From: Sphingomonas turrisvirgatae
GTDB lineage: Bacteria; Pseudomonadota; Alphaproteobacteria; Sphingomonadales; Sphingomonadaceae
NCBI RefSeq assembly: GCF_001721295.1
Contig: NZ_MDDS01000035.1
Span: forward strand, 166,061-230,060
Length of the DNA: 64,000 nt
Direction of reading: 5' to 3'
Part shown: positions 8,434 through 18,090 of the stretch, piece after piece
Layout: the number at the start of each line of letters is the position of its first letter
How positions within the stretch are numbered: the stretch's first letter is position 1
Program-made: the position numbers and the translations under genes
The notes under the pieces: generated by a model
The model's database searches: none
Seen by the model: the letters and a program-made list of their open reading frames with translations, nothing else
Told to the model about the DNA's origin: nothing

Positions 8434-9483
8434 ATGACCGACGCCGACCTTTCCGGGCACAATCCGCTTGGCCTCAACGGGTTCGAGTTCGTGGAATTCA
8501 CCTCGCCCGATCCGGCCGCGATGGCGGCGCAGTTCGAACAGCTGGGCTTCGTGCCGACGCACCGCCATCCGCGCAAGGACATCACCCGCTACAAGCAGGG
8601 GCGCATCAACCTGATGCTCAACCGCGACGAAACCGGGCGAGTTGCCGAATTCCGCGCGGCGCATGGCCCATCGGCCAGCGCAATGGCGTTCCGCGTCGCC
8701 GATCCGGCCAAGGCGCTGGGATGGGCGCTGGCCCATGGTGGTGAGCGTACCGAGGAAGAGGATACCTGTATCCAGGGCATCGGCGGCAGCTATCTCTACT
8801 TCATCCAGGACGGCGCAGACCTCTATGCCGACTGGGAGGAAATCCCCGGCTGGGAAGCGGCCGAAGCGGAGAACAATGTCGGGTTGGACCTGCTCGATCA
8901 CCTTACCCACAATGTCCGGCGCGGGCAGATGCGGGTGTGGAGCGAGTTCTACAAGACGCTGTTCGGGTTCGAGGAACAGAAATATTTCGACATCAAGGGC
9001 CAGGCGACCGGCCTGTTCAGCCAGGCGATGATCGCGCCGGACAAGGCGATCCGCATCCCGCTGAACGAAAGCCAGGACGACAAGAGCCAGATCGAGGAAT
9101 TCATCCGCGAGTATAAGGGCGAGGGCATCCAGCATCTCGCGCTGACCACCCCGGACATCTACGACACGGTCGAGCGGCTTCGCGCGCGCGGCGTGAAGCT
9201 GCAGGATACGATCGAGACCTATTACGAACTGGTGGACAAGCGCGTGCCGGGCCATGGCGAGGATCTCGAGCGGCTCAGGCGCAACCGCATCCTGATCGAC
9301 GGCAATGTCGGCGAAGAAGGCATCTTGCTGCAGATCTTCACCGAGAACATGTTCGGCCCGATCTTTTTCGAGATCATTCAGCGCAAGGGCAATGAAGGGT
9401 TCGGCAACGGCAATTTCCAGGCGCTGTTCGAATCGATCGAGCTGGACCAGATCCGGCGCGGCGTCATCAAGGTCGACGCCTGA
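8434..9483 (+). CDS. hppD: 4-hydroxyphenylpyruvate dioxygenase
   Basis: A 349-residue non-heme iron enzyme that converts 4-hydroxyphenylpyruvate to homogentisate in tyrosine breakdown. It has two vicinal-oxygen-chelate halves. The iron ligands are His156 (LDHLTHNVRRG), His234 (GIQHLALTT) and Glu313 (FFEIIQRKG). The C-terminal gating part NEGFGNGNFQALFESIE is intact. ATG 8434 has GGAG 9 nt upstream. A 28-bp palindrome precedes it. No other homogentisate-pathway gene is adjacent; the Rieske gene downstream is not a known pathway step. Confidence 0.96.
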   Translation: MTDADLSGHNPLGLNGFEFVEFTSPDPAAMAAQFEQLGFVPTHRHPRKDITRYKQGRINLMLNRDETGRVAEFRAAHGPSASAMAFRVADPAKALGWALAHGGERTEEEDTCIQGIGGSYLYFIQDGADLYADWEEIPGWEAAEAENNVGLDLLDHLTHNVRRGQMRVWSEFYKTLFGFEEQKYFDIKGQATGLFSQAMIAPDKAIRIPLNESQDDKSQIEEFIREYKGEGIQHLALTTPDIYDTVERLRARGVKLQDTIETYYELVDKRVPGHGEDLERLRRNRILIDGNVGEEGILLQIFTENMFGPIFFEIIQRKGNEGFGNGNFQALFESIELDQIRRGVIKVDA

Positions 9484-9498
9484 CGAGTTGGAGAGGAA

Positions 9499-9546
9499 GG
9501 CCGGGGGCAGCGTGCGGGTTGCGTATGGTGCTGCTGACCCCCGGCC
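9499..9546. terminator. GC-rich hairpin after hppD
   Basis: GGCCGGGGG (9499-9507) pairs with CCCCCGGCC (9538-9546), with inner CAGC/GCTG pairing. No T-tract follows, so termination is only suggested by position between hppD and the Rieske gene. Confidence 0.45.
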
Positions 9547-9561
9547 ATTAACCTCACTCCC

Positions 9562-9918
9562 ATGATCGAACGCCTGACCGCCACCCCGCCGAACGTGCGC
9601 CTCGGCCCGCTCGACCAGATCGGTGACGGCGCCGCGCGAAATTTCGTGGTGGAAATGAAGGCCGGGCGCTTCCACGGCTTTGCGGTGCGGCACGGCGACA
9701 CCGTTACCGGCTATGTCGATCGCTGCCCGCATATGGGCCCGCCGCTGGCGCAGCGGCTGGACGACTATCTGACCGACGACGGCGCCATGATCCAGTGCAG
9801 CTGGCACGGCGCGCTGTTTCGGATCGCCGATGGCGTATGTGTCGGCGGGCCATGCGCCGGCGCGGCGCTGATCCCGTGGCCGCTGGAGGTGCGCGACGGG
9901 GCGATCTTCACCGCCTAG
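9562..9918 (+). CDS. Rieske [2Fe-2S] ferredoxin-like protein
   Basis: A 118-residue single-domain Rieske protein. Cluster ligands are Cys55 and His57 (CPHMGPPL) and Cys79 and His82 (CSWHGALF). There is no signal peptide or membrane anchor, so it is cytosolic, like the ferredoxin of a ring-hydroxylating dioxygenase or a nitrite-reductase small-subunit-like protein. No oxygenase large subunit is beside it. It follows hppD by 78 nt with a hairpin between, so shared transcription is uncertain. The electron-transfer role follows from the motif; the partner is unknown. Confidence 0.88.
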   Translation: MIERLTATPPNVRLGPLDQIGDGAARNFVVEMKAGRFHGFAVRHGDTVTGYVDRCPHMGPPLAQRLDDYLTDDGAMIQCSWHGALFRIADGVCVGGPCAGAALIPWPLEVRDGAIFTA

Positions 9919-10064
9919 CTTGCCTCATGAAGGCTGCCGGTCAGCTAACGACCCCATTGCGGACATGGCTCCCTCTCCCCCTGGAAGAGGGACTTAGGGC
10001 AGCTAACCACCTAATTTCCGCCGTCCAGTTCGTCCACGAAAGCAGACTTCAGCCGACCCAGGCG

Positions 10065-11534
10065 CTAAGCCGCGCGGCACTGGGGATCGGGGTTGGAGAA
10101 CTCCATGTCGGCATCGACGCTGCCGTACTTCAGCGCCATCAGGTCGAGGGCATAGTTCTGATGCGCGCGCCATGGCTTGCGGCTTCCCTGTTTGGGGAAC
10201 TTCGCCATGCCGCGCTGGACGTAGCCGGAGGTGAATTCGAGGAACGGCTGCGGCTCGACCCCCGGGGACAGGCGCGGGGTCGCCTGGCGCATCCCGCGCT
10301 TCTTCATCGTGTTGAGCAGCCGCGCGACATAGGCGGCGGTCAAGTCCGACTTCAGCGTCCAGCTGGCATTGGTGTAGCCGAAGGATGAGGCGAGGTTCGG
10401 AATGTCCGAATACATCATCGCCTTGTAGCCGAGCGACTGCGCCGGATCGACGCGCCGCCCATCGACCATGAACGGAATGCCGCCCATCAATTGCATGTCG
10501 AGGCCGGTCGCGGTCACGATCACGTCGGCCGGCAGCAGCTCGCCTGATTGGAGGCGAATGCCGTCCGCTTCGAAGCGCTCGATATGCCCTGTAATGACCG
10601 ATGCGCTCCCATCGCGGATCGCGGCGAACAGGTCGGCGTCGGGCACCAGGCAGATGCGCTGGTCCCAGGGATTGTAGCTCGGTGTAAAGTGGGTCGCCAC
10701 ATCGTAATCGGGTCCCAGCTCCTGCCGCACCATGTCGATCAGCCGCGTCTTGACCTTCTCCGGCCGCTTGCGCGCCAGGCGATAGAAGAACTGCCCGAGC
10801 GTCACATTCTTGAACCGCGTCAGGCGATAGGCGAGCCGCCCGGGCAGCCTGGCGCGCAGCCAGTTGGCAAGCTTGTCCTGCGCCGGCCGTGCGACGATGT
10901 AGGTGGGCGAGCGTTGCAGCATGGTGACGTGCGCGGCGGTCTTTGCCATTTCGGGCACCAAGGTCACCGCCGTCGCGCCCGACCCGATCACCACGACGCG
11001 CTTGCCCGCATAATCGAGGCTGTCGGGCCAATGCTGCGGGTGGACGACCGTGCCGGCAAAATCCTCGCGCCCGGCGAAGTCGGGCAGATAGCCCGCGGCA
11101 TAGTTGTAATAGCCCGAGCACATGAAGAGGAAGTTGCAGGTGAACTGGGTCGCCTCACGTTCCGGACCCCGCTCCACGCTGACCGTCCAGCGCGCATCGG
11201 GCGTCGACCAGCTTGCCGCGACCACGCGATGGCCGTGCCGGATGTGCCGGTCGATGCCATGCTCACGCGCGGTATCCTCCAGATAGCGCAGGATCGACGG
11301 CCCGTCGGCGATCGCCTTCGCATCGGTCCACGGCTTGAAGCTGTAGCCGAGCGTGTACATGTCGCTGTCGGAGCGGATGCCGGGATAGCGGAACAGGTCC
11401 CACGTACCGCCCAGCCGCTCACGCCCCTCCAGAATCACATAGCTGCGGTCCGGGCAGTCGCGCTGGAGGAAATAGCCCGCGCCGATCCCGGACAGGCCGG
11501 CCCCCACCACCACGACGTCGAAATGCTCGGTCAT
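10065..11534 (-). CDS. Flavin-containing (Baeyer-Villiger type) monooxygenase
   Basis: A 489-residue FAD/NADPH enzyme of the EthA/BVMO group, which inserts oxygen next to a carbonyl or oxidises sulfides. It has two Rossmann motifs, VVVGAGLSGIGAG (residue about 8) and VVVIGSGATAVTLVP (about 180), and the complete BVMO fingerprint FxGxxxHxxxWP at 159-170 (FAGTVVHPQHWP). The substrate cannot be told from sequence. ATG 11534 has GGAGAGG just upstream. A perfect 18-bp palindrome lies 18 nt before the start, a likely repressor site. tamB lies 58 nt upstream on the same strand. Confidence 0.92.
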   Translation of the reverse strand: MTEHFDVVVVGAGLSGIGAGYFLQRDCPDRSYVILEGRERLGGTWDLFRYPGIRSDSDMYTLGYSFKPWTDAKAIADGPSILRYLEDTAREHGIDRHIRHGHRVVAASWSTPDARWTVSVERGPEREATQFTCNFLFMCSGYYNYAAGYLPDFAGREDFAGTVVHPQHWPDSLDYAGKRVVVIGSGATAVTLVPEMAKTAAHVTMLQRSPTYIVARPAQDKLANWLRARLPGRLAYRLTRFKNVTLGQFFYRLARKRPEKVKTRLIDMVRQELGPDYDVATHFTPSYNPWDQRICLVPDADLFAAIRDGSASVITGHIERFEADGIRLQSGELLPADVIVTATGLDMQLMGGIPFMVDGRRVDPAQSLGYKAMMYSDIPNLASSFGYTNASWTLKSDLTAAYVARLLNTMKKRGMRQATPRLSPGVEPQPFLEFTSGYVQRGMAKFPKQGSRKPWRAHQNYALDLMALKYGSVDADMEFSNPDPQCRAA

Positions 11535-11552
11535 CCGCCTCTCCGCCGGGTA

Positions 11553-11570
11553 ACTTACACGCGTGTAAGT
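11553..11570. promoter_or_regulatory. Perfect 18-bp palindrome (TetR-type operator candidate)
   Basis: ACTTACACGCGTGTAAGT is fully self-complementary. It lies 18 nt upstream of the monooxygenase ATG. TTACAC...GTGTAA arms of this kind are typical of TetR-family operators controlling oxygenases. No tetR gene is in the window. Confidence 0.72.
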
Positions 11571-11592
11571 GGCGCGCAAGCCGTCGGGGCGA

Positions 11593-14500
11593 TCAATAGT
11601 CCTTCGAATATTTGATGCCGGCGCTCGATCCGCCGAACGATCCGGTTTGCGACAGCAGGCTCAACGCCCGGGTCAGCGCGATCTCGAGCTGCACCGCGGT
11701 GAAGCCGCGCGCATCGGTGATGATCTCGACATAGATGTCGTCGGTCAGATACTTGCCCGCCGACAGTGCCATGCCGCGCCCGCTTGCCTCGTCCTCGCCC
11801 AGGATGCGCAGCCGGTCGATCCCGGTAGCGGAGCGGATCTGGCCGAGCGGGTTCAAGCCACCGCCCGTGGCGCGCAGGCCATTGAGGGCCGAAGCCAGCT
11901 GGATCGCCTCGGTCGCGGACAGGTTGGTGACCGAGCTGCCGAAGAGCAGGCGCGACAGGACCTCGTCCTGCGGCAATGTCGGCGTCGAAGTAAAGGCGAT
12001 GCGCGGCTGCTGCCCGGTGCCGGTGATGTTGATGATGGCGGTTACGCCCTCGGCCGTCGTGCTGGCGGCGATGTCGATCGAAGGATCGGACAGCGCCCCG
12101 CCCTCGAACTGCACGATGCCACGCGTGAGTTCGAACCGGCGGCTAGCGAAGCTGTAGGTGCCGCGCACCACGCGCGCCTCACCCGTCACGACGGGTGCTG
12201 CGGACGTGCCGCTGACCTGCATCCGCGCTTCCCATTCGGATTCGAGACCCATGCCGGAAACGAACAGGCGGTTGTCGGCGACGACGCTGATGTCGAGCTT
12301 CCACACCCCGCCGGCCGGCTTGCGCGTCGGGCGCTTGCCGTCCGACGTCAGCTCGCTCTTGCGATAGACGCCGGTCAGCTCGGGCACTTCGGCCGCGCCC
12401 TGACGGATGATCTGATACCGCGCGTCGGGGATGATGATCCGCCCCTGGATTGCGCCGCCGTCCGGGCCGTTGGTGATGCGCAGCTGCCCGGTCGCGGTCG
12501 CGCCGAGCGCTTCGCTGCGGGCAAGGCGCGCGTTGCGGAAGCGCGCGGTGAGGTCGATCGGGAAGCCCTGGTCTGCCGACAGGCCGATCGTACCGGCGGC
12601 GGTGACGCGGCCATTGCCGGCGACGGCCTCCATCTCACTGATCTCAAGGCTGTCCATGTCGAAGCGCCCTTCGACCTTCATCTGCGACAGGCGCGTGCCC
12701 CAGGTCTCGTTCTCATAGACCAGGTTGGTGCCGCGCACGATCCCGGCGACCCGCGGCGAGCGGACCTGGCCCGAGAAGTCGGCGGCGATCGCGACCGGCC
12801 CGGTGACGGTCTGGTCGGCAAACCCGACGAGCGAGAACAGCACCGCCGACGGGCCGTTGTAGCGGATGCCGCCGGCGAGCGGCGCGGCCAGCAGCCGCGT
12901 CGTCCAGCTGCCTGCGCCCGGGCCCAACGGCTGGAGCGTGGCGACCATCCGGCCGATCGTCGTCGGCCCGCGCTTGATCAGGGCGCGCGCGTCGCCTCCA
13001 TCGGGCAGCAGCCGGCCGACAAAGGCCACGTCCACCGGCGTCGAGACGCCGGCCAGGCTGGAGCGAGTGAAGCCGGCGATGTTCAGCCGTGCGATGGCGC
13101 GCGGGAAGCTCTGCCCACTCGGCTGACGGAAATCGAGCGCGCCGGTCGCGGTCCCGCCCAACCCGATACCGGGCGAGAGCGCGTTGGCGACGGAAAGGTC
13201 GAGCTTGTCGAGCCGCGCCTGCATGACGAGGCCATCACCCCAGCTGCCGGCAAGACGCATGCTGCCCTGGCTGAAATCGATGCGCGTCGGCTGCAGGCGA
13301 TAGCTGTCCTTCGCGATCTGGATGCGCGCGGGCTGCGCCGTCTTGAAGTCGATCCCGTTCGAACGGCCGGCCAGTGCGAGCAGCCATTGATCGGGCGCGA
13401 ACCGCGCATTGGCCGCGACGCGGAACGGCACGCCCGAAGAGCCCTCGGCAAAGGCCTGCGCACTGCCGCGTCCACCGCGATAATCGACCTTGGCACGGGC
13501 ACGGGCGAGCACGAAGTCGCCGCTGCGCAGGTTGGCGATCTGTGCCTGACCGGTGATCGCGGGCGCATCGTCATAGAGGATCGCGGTCGCGTCGATCACC
13601 GCGCGCCCGATGGTCAGCTCCATGTCCCCGGGTATCTGCGCATTGTTGGCGGTCGCGCGGACGACTGCCTGCTGATAGCGGCCGGCGGCGGACAGCGCGA
13701 CATTGCCGGCGAGGCCGGAGCCGGCGAACCGCAGCTCGCCCGCGAACGGGCCGGCGGCGGTCTGCACGACGCGGCCGGTGATGTCGGTTCCGGCGAAGCG
13801 CGCCTTGTTGATATCGATCGCAAGCTGCCGCCCGGTGCGGACCAGCACGTCGGCGCTGAACGGGCCATAGCTGGTCCCACCGGTCGCGGTGACGGCATAG
13901 GCGTCGCCGCGCCCGATGATGCGCGCATTGAGGTCGGCGAGCCCGACGCCAAGTCCAGGACGCGGCGCGCGTAAGTTGACGACCGGCGCAGTCAGGCTGC
14001 CGCTCACCCGCGCGAACAGCGGACCGTAATCGTTGGAATAGGCGTCGGCGTTCAGCAGCAGCGCGCCGGCCGGATCATAGCGGCCCGATCCACGCAGCAC
14101 CTTGAACCGCGGCGCGGCGAGTTTCAGGTCGCTGAAATTGATGATGCCGCTGGGGTCGAGCGCAACGCTGACGCGCATGATCGCATTGCCACCCAGGAAG
14201 TCGCGTACGCCGCTGTTGAACAATCGCGAGCTGCGCCCGACGATACGGCCCTTTATCCCCCAACCGCCGCCGGGCGCGGCGTAGAGGTCGGCATCGGTCG
14301 TGAGGTTGACGATGCCGATGCCGTCGATCGTATAGTCGTTGACCCGCCCCTTGAGCGCGCCAGTGTAGCGGCCGGTGCTGACATTGGCGGCGATGATCGC
14401 GGTGGCGTCGATCCGGTCGGACCGGATGCGCAGGTTCTCCGACAGGATCTGCGGCCCGGTAATGGCGAGATCGCCGCTCAGCGTTACATTGGTGAGCAGG

Positions 14501-15810
14501 CCGCCGGCGGCGGCGTTGAGGCCGCTGACCCGTGCGGCGCGCGCACGGATGGGTACCAGGATGCGATCGGCATTCACCGTCGCCAGCCCCTCGGCGTAGA
14601 CGCGCTCGAGCCGCGTCTCGCCAAAGCCGAGCGATGCCGCCTGAACCTTATAATCCACCGTTGGCGTCGCCCACGGACCGTTCAGCGCGACCGCGCCGAT
14701 CACGGACCGTCCGTTGAGATTGGGCGCGATCGCGCCGGGGGTGAGCAGCATCGCTTCGACCCGGAACTGGTCGAACGCCGATTTGCCGAGGTCGAGCACC
14801 CCGGTCGTGGTCAGCGCAAGCGCATTTGAGCGCAGCCGCAGCCGCGTATCGGCGCGGCGCTGATCGAGCGTCGCGTCCAGCGCGACCTGCATGTTGGGCG
14901 TTGCCAGCCGTTCGACCGGCCCCTTCAGGATCAGCCCGGGCTGAGTGGTCCCGCGCAGCGCGAACGTGCCCTTGCGCGCCGTGATGCCGAGATCGGCGAG
15001 CGGTGCGCCGCCCAGCGTGCCGATCGCTCGACCACGCCAGTTATCCCAGCTGCCACGGCCCGAGACACGCGCCACGAGCGGCTGTTCGAGCCCTGCCATC
15101 CCGGCGACCAAGCCGCCCGCCGGCGCGTTCAGGTCGGCGCGCAGGTCGAGCTTGTTGGCTTCGGGCACAGCATCGAGCACCAGCGCCAGCCGGTCGCCGC
15201 CATTGGCGCCGAGCGTGCGCCCGTTGAGGATCACGCGCGCGCGGCGATCGGCAATGTCCGCCTCGCCCGCCAATGTCGCGCCATACCGCTCACCCGCCAC
15301 CGGCGGCTCGAGCACCAGCCGGTCGATGCTCAGCCGGCCGATATCGATATCGAGATCGGGCAGCAGCGGCGCATCGGGGTCGCCCGGCGTGAATTCCGGC
15401 AGGCGACGCACGGTCACCAGCGGGCTGGTCGCCGACCGTACATCGACATGGTTGCTCAAGAAGGCGAAGGGCCGCCAGTCCACTGCGATCTGGGGCGACG
15501 TTGCGAAGACGCCCTTGGGGTCGCTGATGCGCACGTCGCGCAGCACCATCGCGCCATAGATCGACCCTTCGATGCGGCCGACCTTGATGTTGAGGCCGGT
15601 TGCGGTGCTGAACTTGCCGAGCTGATCCACGACGAAGCGCTTGCCGGGGCTGGTGTTGAGGCCAGCAATGGCGAGCAGCAGCAATGCGGCAAGCCCGGCG
15701 AGCGCGATCAGGACCCATTTGGCGACGCGCTGCCACAAGGGACGGCGAACGATCACGACGTCATCGTCGGCCGGCGCCGGCGCGGTGTCGGGCTGAATAT
15801 CCTCGGCCAT
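11593..15810 (-). CDS. tamB: TamB-like translocation and assembly module protein
   Basis: A very long (1405-residue) inner-membrane-anchored protein. One membrane segment lies near residues 30-50 (WVLIALAGLAALLLLAIAG), followed by about 1300 residues of repeating beta-rich sequence of the AsmA/TamB type, and the C-terminal DUF490/TamB domain (LPQDEVLSRLLFGSSVTNLS, ending GGSSAGIKYSKDY). TamB spans the periplasm and works with TamA in outer-membrane protein insertion; newer work also ties this family to phospholipid transport. Its ATG overlaps the tamA stop by one base, confirming the tamA-tamB operon. Confidence 0.93.
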   Translation of the reverse strand: MAEDIQPDTAPAPADDDVVIVRRPLWQRVAKWVLIALAGLAALLLLAIAGLNTSPGKRFVVDQLGKFSTATGLNIKVGRIEGSIYGAMVLRDVRISDPKGVFATSPQIAVDWRPFAFLSNHVDVRSATSPLVTVRRLPEFTPGDPDAPLLPDLDIDIGRLSIDRLVLEPPVAGERYGATLAGEADIADRRARVILNGRTLGANGGDRLALVLDAVPEANKLDLRADLNAPAGGLVAGMAGLEQPLVARVSGRGSWDNWRGRAIGTLGGAPLADLGITARKGTFALRGTTQPGLILKGPVERLATPNMQVALDATLDQRRADTRLRLRSNALALTTTGVLDLGKSAFDQFRVEAMLLTPGAIAPNLNGRSVIGAVALNGPWATPTVDYKVQAASLGFGETRLERVYAEGLATVNADRILVPIRARAARVSGLNAAAGGLLTNVTLSGDLAITGPQILSENLRIRSDRIDATAIIAANVSTGRYTGALKGRVNDYTIDGIGIVNLTTDADLYAAPGGGWGIKGRIVGRSSRLFNSGVRDFLGGNAIMRVSVALDPSGIINFSDLKLAAPRFKVLRGSGRYDPAGALLLNADAYSNDYGPLFARVSGSLTAPVVNLRAPRPGLGVGLADLNARIIGRGDAYAVTATGGTSYGPFSADVLVRTGRQLAIDINKARFAGTDITGRVVQTAAGPFAGELRFAGSGLAGNVALSAAGRYQQAVVRATANNAQIPGDMELTIGRAVIDATAILYDDAPAITGQAQIANLRSGDFVLARARAKVDYRGGRGSAQAFAEGSSGVPFRVAANARFAPDQWLLALAGRSNGIDFKTAQPARIQIAKDSYRLQPTRIDFSQGSMRLAGSWGDGLVMQARLDKLDLSVANALSPGIGLGGTATGALDFRQPSGQSFPRAIARLNIAGFTRSSLAGVSTPVDVAFVGRLLPDGGDARALIKRGPTTIGRMVATLQPLGPGAGSWTTRLLAAPLAGGIRYNGPSAVLFSLVGFADQTVTGPVAIAADFSGQVRSPRVAGIVRGTNLVYENETWGTRLSQMKVEGRFDMDSLEISEMEAVAGNGRVTAAGTIGLSADQGFPIDLTARFRNARLARSEALGATATGQLRITNGPDGGAIQGRIIIPDARYQIIRQGAAEVPELTGVYRKSELTSDGKRPTRKPAGGVWKLDISVVADNRLFVSGMGLESEWEARMQVSGTSAAPVVTGEARVVRGTYSFASRRFELTRGIVQFEGGALSDPSIDIAASTTAEGVTAIINITGTGQQPRIAFTSTPTLPQDEVLSRLLFGSSVTNLSATEAIQLASALNGLRATGGGLNPLGQIRSATGIDRLRILGEDEASGRGMALSAGKYLTDDIYVEIITDARGFTAVQLEIALTRALSLLSQTGSFGGSSAGIKYSKDY

Positions 15811-17933
15811 CAGAAGGCCTGCCCGATCGAGATGTAGAGCGCGACCTTGCTCTCGCCCGGCTTGCGCGCGATGGGTGTCGCCACGTCAAGTCGCAGCGGG
15901 CCGAAGTTCGTGTAGAGCCGCCCGCCAATGCCTGCACCGAAGCGGATGTTGGTCAATTGCGGAATATTGCTCTCATAGACTTGTCCCGCATCGATGAACG
16001 GCACGATCCCGAAATTGCCGAAGCGATAGCGCCCCTCGATCGCGAATTCGTTGAAGCTGCGGCCGCCGATCGGCTTGCCGTCGGGCGAGCGGGGTCCCAG
16101 TTCCTGGAAGCCGAAGCCGCGCACCGACCCGCCGCCGCCGGCATAATAGCGGCGTGACGGGGCGAGCAGGTCGCGCTCGATACCTTGGATCGTGCCGAAG
16201 CGAGCGCGGCCGGCGACGACGATGCTGTCGCCCACCGGATAATAGGCGGTGCCTTCGGCCATCGCGCGGACATAGGGCCGCGCGGCGCCGCGCACCGAGG
16301 TTTCCGGGCTGAGATTGAGTTTCAGGCGGAAACCGCGCGTGGGGTTGAGCAGATCGTCGGACTTGTCCCACCCGGCGAACAGCGGCAGCGCGCCGATGAA
16401 ATAATTGCCGCGCTCACGCGCGCCGCGGGCAAAGTCGTAGCGATCCTCCCGCGTGCCGACCAGCTCGACCCCCACCGACCAGGTAAACGGCTTTTGCCAG
16501 ATCGGCGTTGAATCATAGGAATAGCGTGCGCCGAGCGTGCCGGTCAGGCTGGTGAACGCCTCCACGTCCGACCGCAGCGCGGAGGCGAATACCTGGAAGG
16601 TGCGGTCGCGCTTGCCCGCGTTCGATCGGCGGAAGGTCGCCGACGCGCCCTGTTCCTGCGTGCCGCCGATCGCGCTCAGGATCAGCGCGCCTTCGGGCGG
16701 GAACAGGTTGCGGTGAGTCCAGCTTACTTCGGCGCGGAAGCCCTGGCCCGTGCTGTAACCCGCCTCCGCCGCCAGCGTCCGCGCCGGCCCGCGCGTCTGC
16801 CGCACGAGCAAGTCGACATATTCGGTACCATCCGGACCCGCCTGCCCGGTCTTCACCGGTTCGACCGACACGGTCGAGAACAGGCTGGTCGCGATCAGCG
16901 CGTCGCGCAGGTCGTCGACCTTGCGGCTGTCATAGATTTGGTCGCGCTTGAAGCGGGTGAGGATGCCGATATGCCCGGTATCGAACACCGGATCGCCTTC
17001 GGTGCGAATGCCGCCGAAGCTGGATCGCATCCCCGTCGTGATCGGCAGCGTATAGTCGCCAGTGTGCGTTTCGTCGTCTAGCAGGATGTCACGCTGCCCC
17101 ACCTGCGCAAACGGATAGCCATTTTGCGGCAGGATCAGGCTGACATTCGCTTCTGCCGCCTGGACGCGCACGGCATCGATCGCCTCGCCGACCTTCAGCC
17201 TGAAATTGTCGGCGATCAGCGTGGGCGGTACGGTCGGGCCGGCATCCAGCTTGATCGAGCCGAGACGATAGAGCGGCCCCGGCGTCGCCGTGATAACCGC
17301 CGTCACGCTGCGCGCGGCGCCCGGGGTCTGCTCGATCGTCGAGACCGCGCTGGCATCGTAATAGCCGATCGAGCGCATCAGCCGCACGGCCAGCTTTTCA
17401 TCCTCCCGCGCGCGCGCAGTGATGATCGCGGCATTGGCGGCGCGGCCGTCGCCATCCTCCAGCGCGGAGAGATCGTCGAACTGATCGTCCAGCCCCAGTT
17501 CGTCCAACCCGACGATGCGGGTGGCGTAACGGATTTCGACAGCCTTCTCGTCGTTGACGGGCGCCGTCTCGGCCACGGGCGTGGTGTCGAACTGATCGAT
17601 CGGCGCGAGCGGCGATGCGATCTCCGCCTCCTTGCCGGCGGCGTCGAGATCCTCGGCATCCTCGATCGGCTCGACCGGCTGCGGCGCGCTCGCCGGGTCG
17701 GCCGGTGTGATCTGTTCGAGCGGCGCGTTCATGTCGTCGCTCAGTTGCGGCAGCGCTGCGTCGAACTCGGCGTCCGGCACGATCGGCTTTTCCGAGGCGG
17801 TGGCCGCGGGGGGCTGGGGCTTGGGATCATCGGCGGGCGCGCCTTGCCCAGGCTTGGGCGTCGCATTGATCTGCGCCAGCGCACTCACCGGCGTGAACGC
17901 ACTGCTCGCCAGCAGCACCATCAAAAACCGCAC
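15810..17933 (-). CDS. tamA: TamA-like outer-membrane assembly protein (BamA superfamily)
   Basis: About 707 residues from GTG 17933. I chose that start because it gives a clean signal peptide (VRFLMVLLASSAFTPVSALAQ). ATG 18020 is an in-frame alternative but adds a basic, unlikely n-region and has no good ribosome site. An acidic, Pro-rich linker (about 25-150) is followed by POTRA-like domains (residues about 170-390) and a 16-strand barrel domain with AGGGGSVRGFGFQELGPR, the family's conserved inward loop, ending in Phe (ISIGQAF). It inserts autotransporters and other barrels into the outer membrane together with TamB. It lies downstream of marR. Confidence 0.9.
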   Translation of the reverse strand: MRFLMVLLASSAFTPVSALAQINATPKPGQGAPADDPKPQPPAATASEKPIVPDAEFDAALPQLSDDMNAPLEQITPADPASAPQPVEPIEDAEDLDAAGKEAEIASPLAPIDQFDTTPVAETAPVNDEKAVEIRYATRIVGLDELGLDDQFDDLSALEDGDGRAANAAIITARAREDEKLAVRLMRSIGYYDASAVSTIEQTPGAARSVTAVITATPGPLYRLGSIKLDAGPTVPPTLIADNFRLKVGEAIDAVRVQAAEANVSLILPQNGYPFAQVGQRDILLDDETHTGDYTLPITTGMRSSFGGIRTEGDPVFDTGHIGILTRFKRDQIYDSRKVDDLRDALIATSLFSTVSVEPVKTGQAGPDGTEYVDLLVRQTRGPARTLAAEAGYSTGQGFRAEVSWTHRNLFPPEGALILSAIGGTQEQGASATFRRSNAGKRDRTFQVFASALRSDVEAFTSLTGTLGARYSYDSTPIWQKPFTWSVGVELVGTREDRYDFARGARERGNYFIGALPLFAGWDKSDDLLNPTRGFRLKLNLSPETSVRGAARPYVRAMAEGTAYYPVGDSIVVAGRARFGTIQGIERDLLAPSRRYYAGGGGSVRGFGFQELGPRSPDGKPIGGRSFNEFAIEGRYRFGNFGIVPFIDAGQVYESNIPQLTNIRFGAGIGGRLYTNFGPLRLDVATPIARKPGESKVALYISIGQAF

Positions 17934-18090
17934 CCCGAGAATCGCCCTGCCCTCCCGACGGGCTGCGCGAAGCCGCACCCGCTCGTCCGTCGCCAACGAG
18001 CAACTGCGAAGAAGGTTCATTCGCTGTCGAAACGATTTTTCGCTTCGTGTATAAGATGTTGTCGGCACGGGCGGGGTCGCCGCGGCCCGA

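Noticed and set aside
9963..10000. CCCTCT...AGAGGG hairpin after the Rieske gene
   Set aside because: Short stem with no T-tract between convergent genes; resembles common small GC hairpins, no function can be supported.
11569..13974. 801-codon plus-strand open frame opposite tamB
   Set aside because: High-GC shadow; composition is Arg/Asp/Gly-rich with no domain, while tamB reads through intact.
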